Source: an uncultured Oscillospiraceae bacterium
GTDB taxonomy: Bacteria; Bacillota; Clostridia; Oscillospirales; Oscillospiraceae
Reading direction: 5' to 3'
Length of the DNA: 64,000 nt
NCBI GenBank assembly: GCA_934630495.1
Contig: CAKTVW010000003.1
Span: forward strand, 1 to 64,000
The notes beneath the pieces were generated by a model. That model was not told the origin of the DNA and ran no database searches. It worked only from the letters and a program-made list of their open reading frames with translations. A program made the position numbers and the translations under genes. Within the stretch, counting starts at the first letter, position 1. Each line of letters opens with the position of its first letter. Below are positions 26,461 to 34,693 of this stretch, one piece after another.

Positions 26461-27144
26461 TCAATAGCCGAAATCGCTGTAAAAATCGTCTTCAAAGAGG
26501 CTGCTGGCGTAGACCACGCACCAACGGCCCTCGATCCGCGCGACCAGCGCGCGGCCGGTGCCCTCATAGGACACGCCGCCGGCGGTAACGTCGATCTCAT
26601 AATACACGCTGTAGACTCTTGACGTCTCGATGCCGTAGGCATCGTACAGCTCGTCGTTCAGACTCTCCGTTTCAAACCCGCGCAGCTTCCGAACGGCGAC
26701 GGTGCGCACCTTGCAGGTGTCGAAGCCGTAATCACGGCCGAGGTAAGCGCGCTTCATTTCCTGCCGCATACCCGTGTAGATGCATTTGTTGAGGGCGTCG
26801 CGGTCGTTATTCAAAGCGGCCTCTACAAAGTTTTCCGCAGTAGTGCGGTAGCTGCCGAGCGTGAGAGTCAATACGCCGACGATCAGCGCAAGCGTGCACA
26901 GAGCAATCGCGACGATCAAAGCGCGCGTTATCGGCGACATTTTTTTCTTTTTCTTCTTCGGTGTGGAAAACGGCTCTTCCACGGGGACTGCTTCCGCAGC
27001 AGGAATATCCTCCTCCGTCGATCCGATGTCGGCGGGCGCCGTTTCCGTTTCCGGCTCCGGAGCGGGCTGTGTCAGCGGCGCACCGCAGCCGACGCAGAAC
27101 AGCGAGGTATCCGCATTTTCCGTGCCGCATTGTTTACAAAGCAT
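26461..27144 (-). CDS. Zinc-ribbon membrane protein
   Basis: The 227-aa product starts with a short zinc ribbon (MLCKQCG then LFCVGCG; four Cys). An acidic, Pro-rich linker and a KKKKKK stretch follow, then one transmembrane helix (about residues 77-100). The extracellular C-terminal domain of about 120 residues resembles the NTF2-like or DUF-type domains often paired with such ribbons. I chose the ATG at 27144 because GGAGGG lies seven bases upstream and the ribbon then begins at residue 1. It follows the O-antigen-ligase gene by 43 bases and is probably in its operon. Function unknown. Confidence 0.78.
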   Translation of the reverse strand: MLCKQCGTENADTSLFCVGCGAPLTQPAPEPETETAPADIGSTEEDIPAAEAVPVEEPFSTPKKKKKKMSPITRALIVAIALCTLALIVGVLTLTLGSYRTTAENFVEAALNNDRDALNKCIYTGMRQEMKRAYLGRDYGFDTCKVRTVAVRKLRGFETESLNDELYDAYGIETSRVYSVYYEIDVTAGGVSYEGTGRALVARIEGRWCVVYASSLFEDDFYSDFGY

Positions 27145-27187
27145 AGTATACCCTCCGTTTGTATTTATATAGGAATCTCCGCAAAGC

Positions 27188-28762
27188 TTATCGGGCCGTT
27201 TCGCCAGTCGGCTTTCGCAGAAGCCCTGCATATACCAGCATTCCCGCGACGGCAAAGAACAGCGCCATCATATACGGCTCTTCCCAGAGGCTCTCAAAGA
27301 AGCTCTGCACAAGGATACCGACCAGTCCCGCAAGCATACCGGCGCACAGCGGCTTGTAGGTGTCTCTTTCCGCACGGGCGCAGGCCTTCAGCCCGTTCCA
27401 CACCAGACCGAGCATGGACGCGCACAGCGTGCTGAGTCCGATGATGCCGTTTTCCGTCAGAGTCTTGACGTAGTAGTTATCGACATACATATATTGAAAC
27501 AGCGGGTTGATCGGATTGTTGGCGGCGACGGCGCCGCCGAACATGCCGAAGCCCAGACCGCACGGCCAAGCGTCGAGCAGGTCGAGGTAGCCCAGCGCGG
27601 TCGCCCAGCGCTTGGCACGTCCGCCGCGCGCGTTGGAGGCGGAAAACTGCGGCGTGAACAGATAGCCGATCCGACTGCGGACGAAGGGCAGCAGGCACGA
27701 GGCGGCGCCGCCGACCAGCATCAGCAGCAGGAGCCGCCTGTCCACGATCATTGCAAAGAGCACGGCGGCACAGGCAAGCGCCAGCCATGCCCCGCGGGAC
27801 ATGGTAAACAGGCAGGCCAAGCACATGCACAGACCGCAGATCCAGAAAACGACCTTCGTCGCAGGATCGCGGGAGGAATACGCCGCGCCGATGGCCATTG
27901 GTGCGAACAGGACCATATAGCCCGCGAAGATGTTGGGATTGCTGAACACCGAGAAGGCTCTTGTTCGCACGGAGCCTTCGGCGGCGTCTGTCCACGAGGC
28001 GGGGATCTCGACACCGAGAACGAACTGCGCGATGCCGTGCAGCGCGAAAGCGAGCGCGATAAACACGGACAGCCGGTACATCACGGTAAAGTCGCGGTCG
28101 TTTTGCAGCAGACGCGTGACAAGGAAAAACAGCAAAATATACTGCATACTGGCGCGGTAGCCCGTGATATTGACGCTCAGGCGAGACTCGGTAAAGACCA
28201 GAAGCACCAAGCCGACCAGCATATACAGTCCGAGCCACAGATCGACGGGATTCGCGGCGGTCCGCAGCGAAGGCCGCGCTGCCGTGCGGCGGTAGACGAT
28301 CCAGAGCAGACACAGCAGCATCAGCGCCTCGTCCCAGATCGAAGAGAGCGCGGACAGCTTGAGGATATCCCGCAGCAGCCAGTCGATCGGGAAGTAGGCC
28401 GCAATGATGCAAAGAAGGATCGAGGTCATGCCTCCGGCGAACATCCGGCCGACCAGAAAGCTGTTTTGCAGGCATGCAAGGACCTTCGCATAGACGCGGC
28501 CGAGCAGGCTCGTGCGCAGAAGCTCGGGAAAACTGCCGTGTCTGCCGAGACGGTCATTGCAGCGCCCGAGCAGCCGACGGTAGTTCGAGCGCTCCGTGAT
28601 CGGCGCGGAGGTCAGCAGCCGCGCGAAGAAGCGGTAGAACCCGGACTGCATCCACAGGCGTACGAAGGCCCGCTCCGCCTTTTTCAGCGGCGTTTTGCGG
28701 TACCATGCCGCGATCGCCGCGCAGATGCGCCAGATCAGGCTGGTTTGTAAAAGCTCACTCAT
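27188..28762 (-). CDS. O-antigen ligase family protein
   Basis: Polytopic membrane protein of about 524 aa with around twelve helices. It has the Wzy_C-type core FTMSRGAWLALACAAV, in which the Arg after Ser is characteristic of O-antigen ligases and polymerases. These enzymes join or polymerise lipid-linked glycans on the outer side of the membrane. In a SLH-bearing Gram-positive the likely substrate is a wall polymer (inference). The start at 28762 gives ATGAGTGA, overlapping the upstream DUF4330 gene by eight bases, with GGAG just before. It lies beside the divergent GT4-CsaB gene, which supports a wall-glycan role. Confidence 0.85.
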   Translation of the reverse strand: MSELLQTSLIWRICAAIAAWYRKTPLKKAERAFVRLWMQSGFYRFFARLLTSAPITERSNYRRLLGRCNDRLGRHGSFPELLRTSLLGRVYAKVLACLQNSFLVGRMFAGGMTSILLCIIAAYFPIDWLLRDILKLSALSSIWDEALMLLCLLWIVYRRTAARPSLRTAANPVDLWLGLYMLVGLVLLVFTESRLSVNITGYRASMQYILLFFLVTRLLQNDRDFTVMYRLSVFIALAFALHGIAQFVLGVEIPASWTDAAEGSVRTRAFSVFSNPNIFAGYMVLFAPMAIGAAYSSRDPATKVVFWICGLCMCLACLFTMSRGAWLALACAAVLFAMIVDRRLLLLMLVGGAASCLLPFVRSRIGYLFTPQFSASNARGGRAKRWATALGYLDLLDAWPCGLGFGMFGGAVAANNPINPLFQYMYVDNYYVKTLTENGIIGLSTLCASMLGLVWNGLKACARAERDTYKPLCAGMLAGLVGILVQSFFESLWEEPYMMALFFAVAGMLVYAGLLRKPTGETAR

Positions 28763-29252
28763 GAAGCTGCTCCATGCTGTAGACCACGCCGTTGGCCTCG
28801 ATCGCGACGGTCTTGACCGTGTAGGAAATGCCGACACGGACATCCTGCACACCGAGGGTGTATGCGCCGGTCGACTCGGAGACGACGCCTTCGACGGTCA
28901 GCCGGAGATCGACCGTGTCGTCCTTGGCGGGCATCTTTTCCCATGCGACGATCGAAGCGTCGTAAAGCTTGCTGTTATTGAAAATGCGGCACGGCGAGGT
29001 CGTGGTATTGCCGATGGTAACCTCCCCGCCCTCCAGCGCGGCGATGATGTTATCCGCGAGCGATTCCTGCATCTGTTCGCAGACGACCGTAAAGCGAAGA
29101 TTCGGGTTCTCGGAGACGGCGTCGTTCATGCCCGGCGTTTCCGGCTCCTTGCGGAGCACCTTGACCGCGACGAGTACGATCGCCGCAACGAGCACGAGAA
29201 TAATAATGATGTCGATGATATTGAGCTTTCCGCCCTTACCGAACAGTTTCAT
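28755..29252 (-). CDS. DUF4330 family membrane-anchored protein
   Basis: A 165-aa protein with a basic Gly/Lys N-terminus, one transmembrane helix rich in Ile and Val (NIIDIIIILVLVAAIVLVAV, about 15-34), and an outer domain of about 125 residues. This matches the DUF4330 layout; the biochemical role is unknown. I chose the ATG at 29252 because GGAGGTATCT sits directly before it. It is first in a minus-strand operon with the O-antigen-ligase gene and is read from a promoter at 29308-29336. Confidence 0.82.
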   Translation of the reverse strand: MKLFGKGGKLNIIDIIIILVLVAAIVLVAVKVLRKEPETPGMNDAVSENPNLRFTVVCEQMQESLADNIIAALEGGEVTIGNTTTSPCRIFNNSKLYDASIVAWEKMPAKDDTVDLRLTVEGVVSESTGAYTLGVQDVRVGISYTVKTVAIEANGVVYSMEQLHE

Positions 29253-29281
29253 AGATACCTCCAAAGGAAAAATAATCGGGA

Positions 29282-29309
29282 TTGCATTTTTGCAAAACTA
29301 TATTATAAT
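29282..29309 (+). promoter_or_regulatory. Sigma-A promoter for GT4-CsaB gene
   Basis: TTGCAT (29282-29287), 16-base spacer, TATAAT (29304-29309). It overlaps the divergent promoter of the DUF4330 operon. Confidence 0.7.
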
Positions 29310-29336
29310 TATAGCGGTTCCGTATATAAAATTCAA
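29308..29336 (-). promoter_or_regulatory. Sigma-A promoter for DUF4330 operon
   Basis: Minus strand TTGAAT (29336-29331), 17-base spacer, TATAAT (29313-29308). Its -10 shares bases with the -10 of the plus-strand promoter. Confidence 0.7.
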
Positions 29337-29397
29337 GAGCGGATTTCCGCAGGCGGACGCTTCGGCATCCGGTCCTGCGGCAGAAGGACGAGAGAGT

Positions 29398-31611
29398 ATG
29401 AAAATTCTTCATCTGATTTCCGGCGGCGATGTCGGCGGCGCAAAGACGCATGTGCTTTCGCTGCTTTCCGGATTGAACAAGACCGAAACGGTGCATCTGG
29501 TCTGCTTTACCGAGGGCGATTTTGCGAAGGAGGCGAGGCAGCGCGGGATCCCGACGACGGTGATCGAGGGCAACCGCCTGATGCGCACGCGAAAGCGCCT
29601 GCTGGCAATGATCCGCCATGACGGCTATCAGCTCATTCACTGCCATGGCGCAAGAGCCAACATGATGGGAATGCTGCTGCGCAAAAAGGCGGAGATCCCC
29701 GTGATCTCCACGGTGCACAGCGATTACCGTCTGGACTATATGGGCAGGCCGCTGGCGGCGCTGACCTTCGGCAACATCAATAAGCTGGCGCTCCCGCGCT
29801 TTGACGCGTGGGTCGGCGTTTCCGAAGGTATGACGCGTCTGCTGATCTCGCGCGGCTTCGACCCGCAGAGGATCTATACGCTGTACAACGGCGTTGATTT
29901 CTCCACGCCGAGAAAGCCGCTTCCGCGCGAAGAATACCTGAAAAGCATCGGACTGGAAACGTCGGAGGATACGGTCGTTTTCGGTATTGCGGCGCGGATA
30001 TCTCCGGTGAAGGATATGACGACGCTTGTCCGCGCCTTCGCGCGCGCGGTGAAGGAGTGCCCGAATATCCGTCTTGCGATCGCGGGCGAGGGAGAGCAGG
30101 AGACGGAGATCAGGGCGCTGGCGGCGGAGCTTTGCCCGGCAGGGACAGTCTGCTTTGCGGGCTGGGTCGCGGATATCGACAGCTTTTACCATGCGCTGGA
30201 CGTCAATTTGCTGACCTCTCTCTCCGAGACGTTCCCCTATGCGCTGACCGAGGGCGCGCGGATGCGCTGCGCGACCATCGCCTCCGAGGTCGGGGGAGTG
30301 CCCTATCTCATCGAGGACGGCGTCAACGGCTATTTATTCCCCGCGCGTGACGCCGAGACGCTTGCCGACCGCATGGTAAAATTGGCCGAGGATGCCGCGC
30401 TGCGTCGGAAGATGGGCGAAGCGCTGTATGAAAAGACCAAACGGGAGTTCTCCCTTGAGGCCATGCTGGAAACACAGAAAAAAATCTATGAAACGGTCAT
30501 TCGCAGAGCATGCCGTTCCGGAATGGAGCGCGACGGCGTGGTGATCTGCGGCGCTTACGGCAAGGGCAACTGCGGGGACAACACGCTGCTGACTGCGATC
30601 GTCGGACAGCTCACCCATATAGACCCTGACCTTCCGATCTGCGTTCTGAGCCGATCTCCGAAGGAAACGCGGATGTCGGCCCGCGTCAGCAGCGTCTATA
30701 CCTTTAATATTCCGAAGATCGGGCGTCTGATGCGCCATGCCAAGCTCTATATCAGCGGCGGCGGTACGTTAATTCAAGACGTTACCAGCACACGTTCGCT
30801 GCTGTACTACCTGTTCAGCATCCGTCAGGCGAAGCGAAACGGCTGCCGCGTCATGCTCTACGGCTGCGGCGTCGGCCCGGTCTCCAAACAGCGCAACCGC
30901 CGCCGTGCCGCGCGGACGCTCAACCGCTGTGCCGACGTGATCTCTCTCCGCGACCATTATTCCGAGGAGACGCTGGCCGCACTCGGCGTGACCAGACCTG
31001 AGATCCATCTGACCGCCGACCCCGCGCTGCTCCTCGACCCGCCGGAAAACGACGAGATGAACGTCTATCTCAGACGATGCGGCATCGAGGAGGGCAGGCG
31101 CTATCTGATGCTTTCGGTGCGGCCGTGGCCGGGGTTTGAGGAAAAGCTTCCGGCGTTTGCGGCTGCCGCAGAGTATGCCAAGCGTGCCTACGGGCTGACG
31201 CCGATCCTGTTTTCCATGGAGCCGAACCGCGATGAGGCGGCCTCAAGGGCCGTAGCGGAACGACTGCATTGCAAGTATCTGCTGCTCGATGCCGACAGCG
31301 ACGGTATGCGTTCGCTGGCGGTCGTGCGTCGGATGTCGCTGGTCATTTCCATGCGGCTGCATACGCTGATCTTTGCCTCCGGACAGGGAATCCCGATGGT
31401 CGGCGTCGTCTACGATCCCAAGGTCAGCGGCTTTTTGGATTACTTGGGGCAGGACCTTTACCTTCCCTTACAGGAGGTCAGCATGGGAACGCTCGGCGAC
31501 CTGATCGACGCGGCGATGGCGGACGACGCATTTGAAGCCGAAAACATTGACAGGCTGCGCCGCCTTGCGGGCTATAACGGCGAGCTTGCGAAGCAGCTTC
31601 TCGACGCCTGA
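29398..31611 (+). CDS. csaB: Fused GT4 glycosyltransferase and CsaB pyruvyl transferase
   Basis: A 737-aa fusion. Residues 1-370 or so are a GT4 (GT-B fold) glycosyltransferase: MKILHLISGGDVGGAKTH at the start and the E-x7-E type ETFPYALTEG near the end. Residues 376-737 are a CsaB-type polysaccharide pyruvyl transferase with GAYGKGNCGDNTLL and a SMRLHTLIFA stretch. CsaB adds ketal-linked pyruvate to a secondary wall polymer, which SLH domains bind. An internal Met at residue 376 (30523) begins the CsaB part, so a separate internal start is imaginable, but no clear AGGAGG precedes it. I chose the ATG at 29398; earlier in-frame starts lie inside the promoter. Confidence 0.9.
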   Translation: MKILHLISGGDVGGAKTHVLSLLSGLNKTETVHLVCFTEGDFAKEARQRGIPTTVIEGNRLMRTRKRLLAMIRHDGYQLIHCHGARANMMGMLLRKKAEIPVISTVHSDYRLDYMGRPLAALTFGNINKLALPRFDAWVGVSEGMTRLLISRGFDPQRIYTLYNGVDFSTPRKPLPREEYLKSIGLETSEDTVVFGIAARISPVKDMTTLVRAFARAVKECPNIRLAIAGEGEQETEIRALAAELCPAGTVCFAGWVADIDSFYHALDVNLLTSLSETFPYALTEGARMRCATIASEVGGVPYLIEDGVNGYLFPARDAETLADRMVKLAEDAALRRKMGEALYEKTKREFSLEAMLETQKKIYETVIRRACRSGMERDGVVICGAYGKGNCGDNTLLTAIVGQLTHIDPDLPICVLSRSPKETRMSARVSSVYTFNIPKIGRLMRHAKLYISGGGTLIQDVTSTRSLLYYLFSIRQAKRNGCRVMLYGCGVGPVSKQRNRRRAARTLNRCADVISLRDHYSEETLAALGVTRPEIHLTADPALLLDPPENDEMNVYLRRCGIEEGRRYLMLSVRPWPGFEEKLPAFAAAAEYAKRAYGLTPILFSMEPNRDEAASRAVAERLHCKYLLLDADSDGMRSLAVVRRMSLVISMRLHTLIFASGQGIPMVGVVYDPKVSGFLDYLGQDLYLPLQEVSMGTLGDLIDAAMADDAFEAENIDRLRRLAGYNGELAKQLLDA

Positions 31612-31696
31612 TGCGTTGAGGAACGCCTTGCATAAAATCCTCTGCGTCGGCGGTTAAGCCCATGCGCGCTGCAAAAAACTTAAAAACCGCAATAAG

Positions 31697-31740
31697 TGAT
31701 CGCCTCCCTGCGCAAACTAGCAGCAGGGAGGCGATCATTT
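31697..31740 (+). terminator. Terminator-like hairpin over thioredoxin ribosome site
   Basis: Perfect 15-bp inverted repeat (TGATCGCCTCCCTGC and complement, loop about 11 bases) followed by TTT. It lies 86 bases past the GT4-CsaB stop. Its 3' arm contains GGGAGGCG, the Shine-Dalgarno of the thioredoxin gene at 31742. Confidence 0.75.
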
Positions 31741-31741
31741 T

Positions 31742-32056
31742 ATGACAGAATTGACACGCGAAAACTATTCCGCACAGGTCGAGCAGGCGGAGCTGCCGGT
31801 GCTGATCGATTTTTACGCCGACTGGTGCGGCCCGTGCAAGGCGTTCGCGCCGACATTGGAGCAGCTTGCCGACGAATACGGCGGTCGGTGCAGATTTTGC
31901 AGCGTAAATATCGACCGTCAGGCCGGACTGGCCGAGCAGTTCGACATCATGAGCGTACCGACGCTGGTCCTGATGCACGACGGAGAGATCCGGCAGCGCA
32001 TCAGCGGCTTGCGTTCCCGCGAGGAGATCATGGAGATTTTGGGATTCTCCGATTAA
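31742..32056 (+). CDS. trxA: Thioredoxin
   Basis: Small cytoplasmic disulfide reductase of 104 aa with the active-site WCGPCK at about residues 28-33. The cis-Pro loop (MSVPTLVLM) lies near residue 73. It starts behind GGGAGGCG, which is buried in a perfect inverted repeat. Its stop overlaps the stop of the converging DUF362 gene by four bases. Which thioredoxin reductase recycles it is not visible here. Confidence 0.95.
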   Translation: MTELTRENYSAQVEQAELPVLIDFYADWCGPCKAFAPTLEQLADEYGGRCRFCSVNIDRQAGLAEQFDIMSVPTLVLMHDGEIRQRISGLRSREEIMEILGFSD

Positions 32057-33147
32057 ATCTCGATCAGGTCGTATTCGTCCGTGCCGAGGCCGATCTTTTT
32101 GCCGTGCGTGAGCTGGCTGTAGGGGTCGGTCGACGGATGAAGCGCTTGGAACAGATCAGGGCTGCTTCCTTCGATCGGCGCGTCGGCGCGGCGCGGCATC
32201 CTGTCGCATGCATCGGCACATGCCTTGTCGAGCGCGACCGGGTCGAAGGAGGCAAACATTCCCACGTCGCCGATCACGGGGACGTCGTTGACGCCGTAGC
32301 AGTCGCAGACGGGCGAGACGTCCATGACCATGCTGATATGGAACGCGGGACGGCCCTGTACGATGGCCTTGGTGTACTCTGCCATCTTGCAGTTGAGGAT
32401 CGTGTTGTTCTCGTCCTGCGCGGCCTCAATGGCATCCATGGGACAAACGCCGATGCAGCGGCCGCAGCCGACGCACTTGTTCAGGTCGATATGCATTTTT
32501 TTGTTTTCAAGCGTGGGGGCATCGTGTGCGCAGGCCTTGCGGCAGGCACAGCAGCCGATGCAGCGGTCGGTGCGCACGGTGGGCTTTCCGGCGGAGTGCA
32601 TTTCCATCTTTCCCGCGCGGGAGCCGCCGCCCATGCCGATATTTTTGATCGTACCGCCGAAGCCGGTGCTCTCGTGCCCTTTGAAATGGGTCAGCGAGAT
32701 CAGGACATCCGCATCCATCAGCGCGCGCCCGATCTTTGCGTTTTTCACATAGTCACCGTCGACCGGGACCTCCACGTCGTCCGTGCCCTTCAGACCGTCG
32801 GCGATCAGCAGGTGGCAGCCGAGATTATAGGGGTTAAAGCCGTTTTGATAGGCGGATTCCAAATGATCCAGCGCGTTTTTCCGTCCGCCGACATAGAGCG
32901 TGTTGCAGTCCGTCAGGAAGGGCTTGCCGCCGAGCTGCTTGACCAGATCGACGACCGTGCGGGCATAATTCGGGCGCAGATACGCCAAGTTGCCCGGTTC
33001 ACCGAAATGCAGCTTGATGGCTACATACTTGTTTTGAAAATCGATTTTGTCCATTCCCGCCGTCAGCAGCAGCCGAGACAGCTTCTGCTGCAAATTTTCC
33101 TGCATCGTTGTGTGGAAATTGGTGAAGTATACCTTTGCGCGTTCCAT
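32053..33147 (-). CDS. DUF362 domain protein with two 4Fe-4S sites
   Basis: A 364-aa protein. The DUF362 domain surrounds an inserted ferredoxin-like pair of clusters: CIGCCACRKAC and CVGCGRCIGVCP (about residues 197-245). Proteins of this family are widespread in anaerobes. Their role is unproven, and electron transfer is the usual suggestion. AAGGAGG precedes the ATG. It converges on the thioredoxin gene with a 4-base stop overlap, so a functional link is possible but not shown. Confidence 0.88.
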   Translation of the reverse strand: MERAKVYFTNFHTTMQENLQQKLSRLLLTAGMDKIDFQNKYVAIKLHFGEPGNLAYLRPNYARTVVDLVKQLGGKPFLTDCNTLYVGGRKNALDHLESAYQNGFNPYNLGCHLLIADGLKGTDDVEVPVDGDYVKNAKIGRALMDADVLISLTHFKGHESTGFGGTIKNIGMGGGSRAGKMEMHSAGKPTVRTDRCIGCCACRKACAHDAPTLENKKMHIDLNKCVGCGRCIGVCPMDAIEAAQDENNTILNCKMAEYTKAIVQGRPAFHISMVMDVSPVCDCYGVNDVPVIGDVGMFASFDPVALDKACADACDRMPRRADAPIEGSSPDLFQALHPSTDPYSQLTHGKKIGLGTDEYDLIEI

Positions 33148-33587
33148 AGCGGCCTCCTTATGTGTTCTAGGGAAGCTCTGATGAAATCGACAAGAGCGGT
33201 CGTCGAGAGATTTTTTGGCGGGTTGAGATTTGAAAAGCGCAGGAATACTTTGTGCACCCGCAAGGGGGGACGTTTGCGAGCGCCGCCGGTGGCGGATACA
33301 GCGAGCAAAAAGGAGTGGCAGCGGTCAAAATTTGAAGCCGCCGTCAGCGCGGCGTGCAAATTTTGGGTACCGCAACAGGAACAGCCGCATCCGTAAGGCT
33401 CCGTTGTCGCCAACGGCTGCGCAATATTTCAAGTTTTTCAAACCAAAAAGCCGACGAAAAAGATTCGGCGACAGCCGCAGGCGATTTATTCAGAGATTCC
33501 TCAGGATATTTTTATTATAGCCGCCGCAGAAGAAAAGCGCAAGAGAGCCTCCGAAAAAAGAGTTCGGAGACGTCTCCTGCGCGGGCG
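33148..33587. other. Intergenic region with interrupted repeat
   Basis: This 440-bp gap holds no gene. It contains a diverged, interrupted MITE-like element (33170-33503). Next to the aspartokinase stop is a weak 7-bp hairpin (33549-33569) that has no T tract on the minus strand. Confidence 0.55.
33170..33503. mobile_element. MITE-like element, diverged copy C with insertion
   Basis: The ends (GGAAGCTCTGATGAAATCG and an imperfect complement near 33484-33503) and the inner blocks (GAGAGATTTTTTGGCGGG and TTTGAAAAGCGCAGGAATAC on the left, a TTTCAAG..TTTTTCAAACC stretch on the right) match copies A and B. About 170 bp (33253-33424) split the centre. That insertion shares its two ends with repeat R3 at 14889-14977. 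Confidence 0.6.
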
Positions 33588-34316
33588 TTATCCCGTGACC
33601 AGCGTGCCGCCGCCGTCATGAAATGCGGAGCAGACCTCGATTGTGACGCCGTGCTGTTTTGCCAGCTCGACCGAACGGTCGTGCAGCACCTTGGCCCCGC
33701 CGCGCGCCAGCGTCAGCATTTCGTCATAGGTGAGGCGGTCGAAGCGGTGTGCGTCGGGATGGGTACGCGGGTCGCGGTCGTACACGCCGTCGACGTCGGT
33801 ATAGATGCGGCAGCGGTCTGCCTTCAGGAATGCGGCCAGGGCGACTGCGGTCGTGTCAGAGCCGCCGCGCCCGAGCGTCGTTACGTTTTCCCGGCTGTCA
33901 ACGCCCTGAAAGCCCGCCGCAAGTACGATTTTTCCGTCGTTCAGCTCCCGCTCGATCCGATCCTTTGTGAGCCGAAGAACGCGGGCGCTGTTATAACGAT
34001 CCTCCGTCAACAGACCCGCCTGCCAGCCGCTAAGGCTGACCGCGCCGACGCCGAGACGCCGCAGCGCCATGGCGCACAGCGCAATGCTGCACTGCTCCCC
34101 GGTCGAAAGCAGCGCGTCAAGCTCCCGTCCGCTGCAATCCGGGTCGACCTCCCGTGCCAGCGCCAGAAGCGCGTCGGTCTGCCCCGCCCGTGCGGACAGA
34201 ACGCCGATCACTTCGTTGCCCTGACGCTGTGCGGCGGCCAGCTTTCGTGCGGCGGCGTACAGTCTTCGAGCGTCCGCTACGGAGGTGCCGCCGAATTTAT
34301 AAACATAACGTGCCAT
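33588..34316 (-). CDS. Aspartate kinase, catalytic domain only
   Basis: A 242-aa amino-acid kinase of the aspartokinase type, predicted to phosphorylate L-aspartate at the head of the Lys/Thr/Met pathway. Family motifs: KFGGTSV at the start, STGEQ, GRGGSDTTAVALA and the YTDVDGVYDRDPR loop. It ends where the regulatory part should begin: the two ACT domains of ordinary aspartokinases (about 400 aa) are missing. The reading frame beyond the stop does not continue one. I chose the ATG at 34316 because AAAGGAG precedes it. The gene lies behind a hairpin-plus-T-tract leader (34419-34449). Confidence 0.85.
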   Translation of the reverse strand: MARYVYKFGGTSVADARRLYAAARKLAAAQRQGNEVIGVLSARAGQTDALLALAREVDPDCSGRELDALLSTGEQCSIALCAMALRRLGVGAVSLSGWQAGLLTEDRYNSARVLRLTKDRIERELNDGKIVLAAGFQGVDSRENVTTLGRGGSDTTAVALAAFLKADRCRIYTDVDGVYDRDPRTHPDAHRFDRLTYDEMLTLARGGAKVLHDRSVELAKQHGVTIEVCSAFHDGGGTLVTG

Positions 34317-34418
34317 GCGTGCGCTCCTTTCCGAGTCTGCTCCGATGCATCCGATCGGGAGAGCCTCTGCTTTACTGTATGCGCCGGCGCGGCATTTCGA
34401 CACAAATCGCCGCAGCGC

Positions 34419-34449
34419 AAAAAAAACACCCTCCGGCGTTCCGGAGGGT
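34419..34449 (-). terminator. Orphan terminator or attenuator upstream of aspartokinase
   Basis: Minus strand: ACCCTCCGG, 4-base loop, CCGGAGGGT, then TTTTTTTT three bases on. No minus-strand gene lies upstream that it could terminate; the spm genes run the other way. It is therefore a candidate attenuator in the aspartokinase leader. Confidence 0.6.
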
Positions 34450-34643
34450 AAGACGGTTGCAGGAAGCCGCGCGGCCTGCGGGCGGTATGCGCCTGCGGGG
34501 CCGGTCGCCGCTTCCGTCGGCGCCGAAGCGCCGGGATATGAAGTGCGCTCGCATTGGATAAGCTGTGACCCTACGATAACACATCGGAGCGAAAAAGTCT
34601 GTCGGAAAACGTCGCGCAGAGCTTTTTTTCATGCAGAAGCACA

Positions 34644-34672
34644 GTATTTTTTCTCTCCCTCGGGCATAGGAT
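34644..34672 (+). promoter_or_regulatory. Sigma-E-like promoter for spmA-spmB
   Basis: GTATTTT (34644-34650), 14-base spacer, CATAGGAT (34665-34672) resembles the mother-cell sigma-E consensus. It ends 22 bases before the spmA ATG. The spm genes are sigma-E controlled in Bacillus. Confidence 0.5.
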
Positions 34673-34693
34673 GTCCCGAAAGGGGAGAGCGCT

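Larger units (their letters stand above)
34317..34693. other. Leader between aspartokinase and spmA
   Basis: This 377-bp region has no gene. It holds the minus-strand hairpin with eight Ts (34419-34449), GC-rich self-complementary sequence upstream of it (about 34450-34560), and a sigma-E-like promoter for spmA (34644-34672). Confidence 0.5.

Noticed and set aside
28969..29397. Extended N-terminus for the GT4-CsaB gene starting at 28969
   Set aside because: The extension would cover the divergent DUF4330 gene and the promoter region. The glycosyltransferase fold begins exactly at the ATG at 29398.
30523..31611. Separate csaB gene starting at an internal Met
   Set aside because: The frame is continuous with the glycosyltransferase and no clear ribosome site precedes the internal ATG, so one fused gene is the simpler reading.
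33170..33503. A complete insertion sequence at the interrupted repeat
   Set aside because: There is no transposase reading frame of any size. The unit is non-coding.
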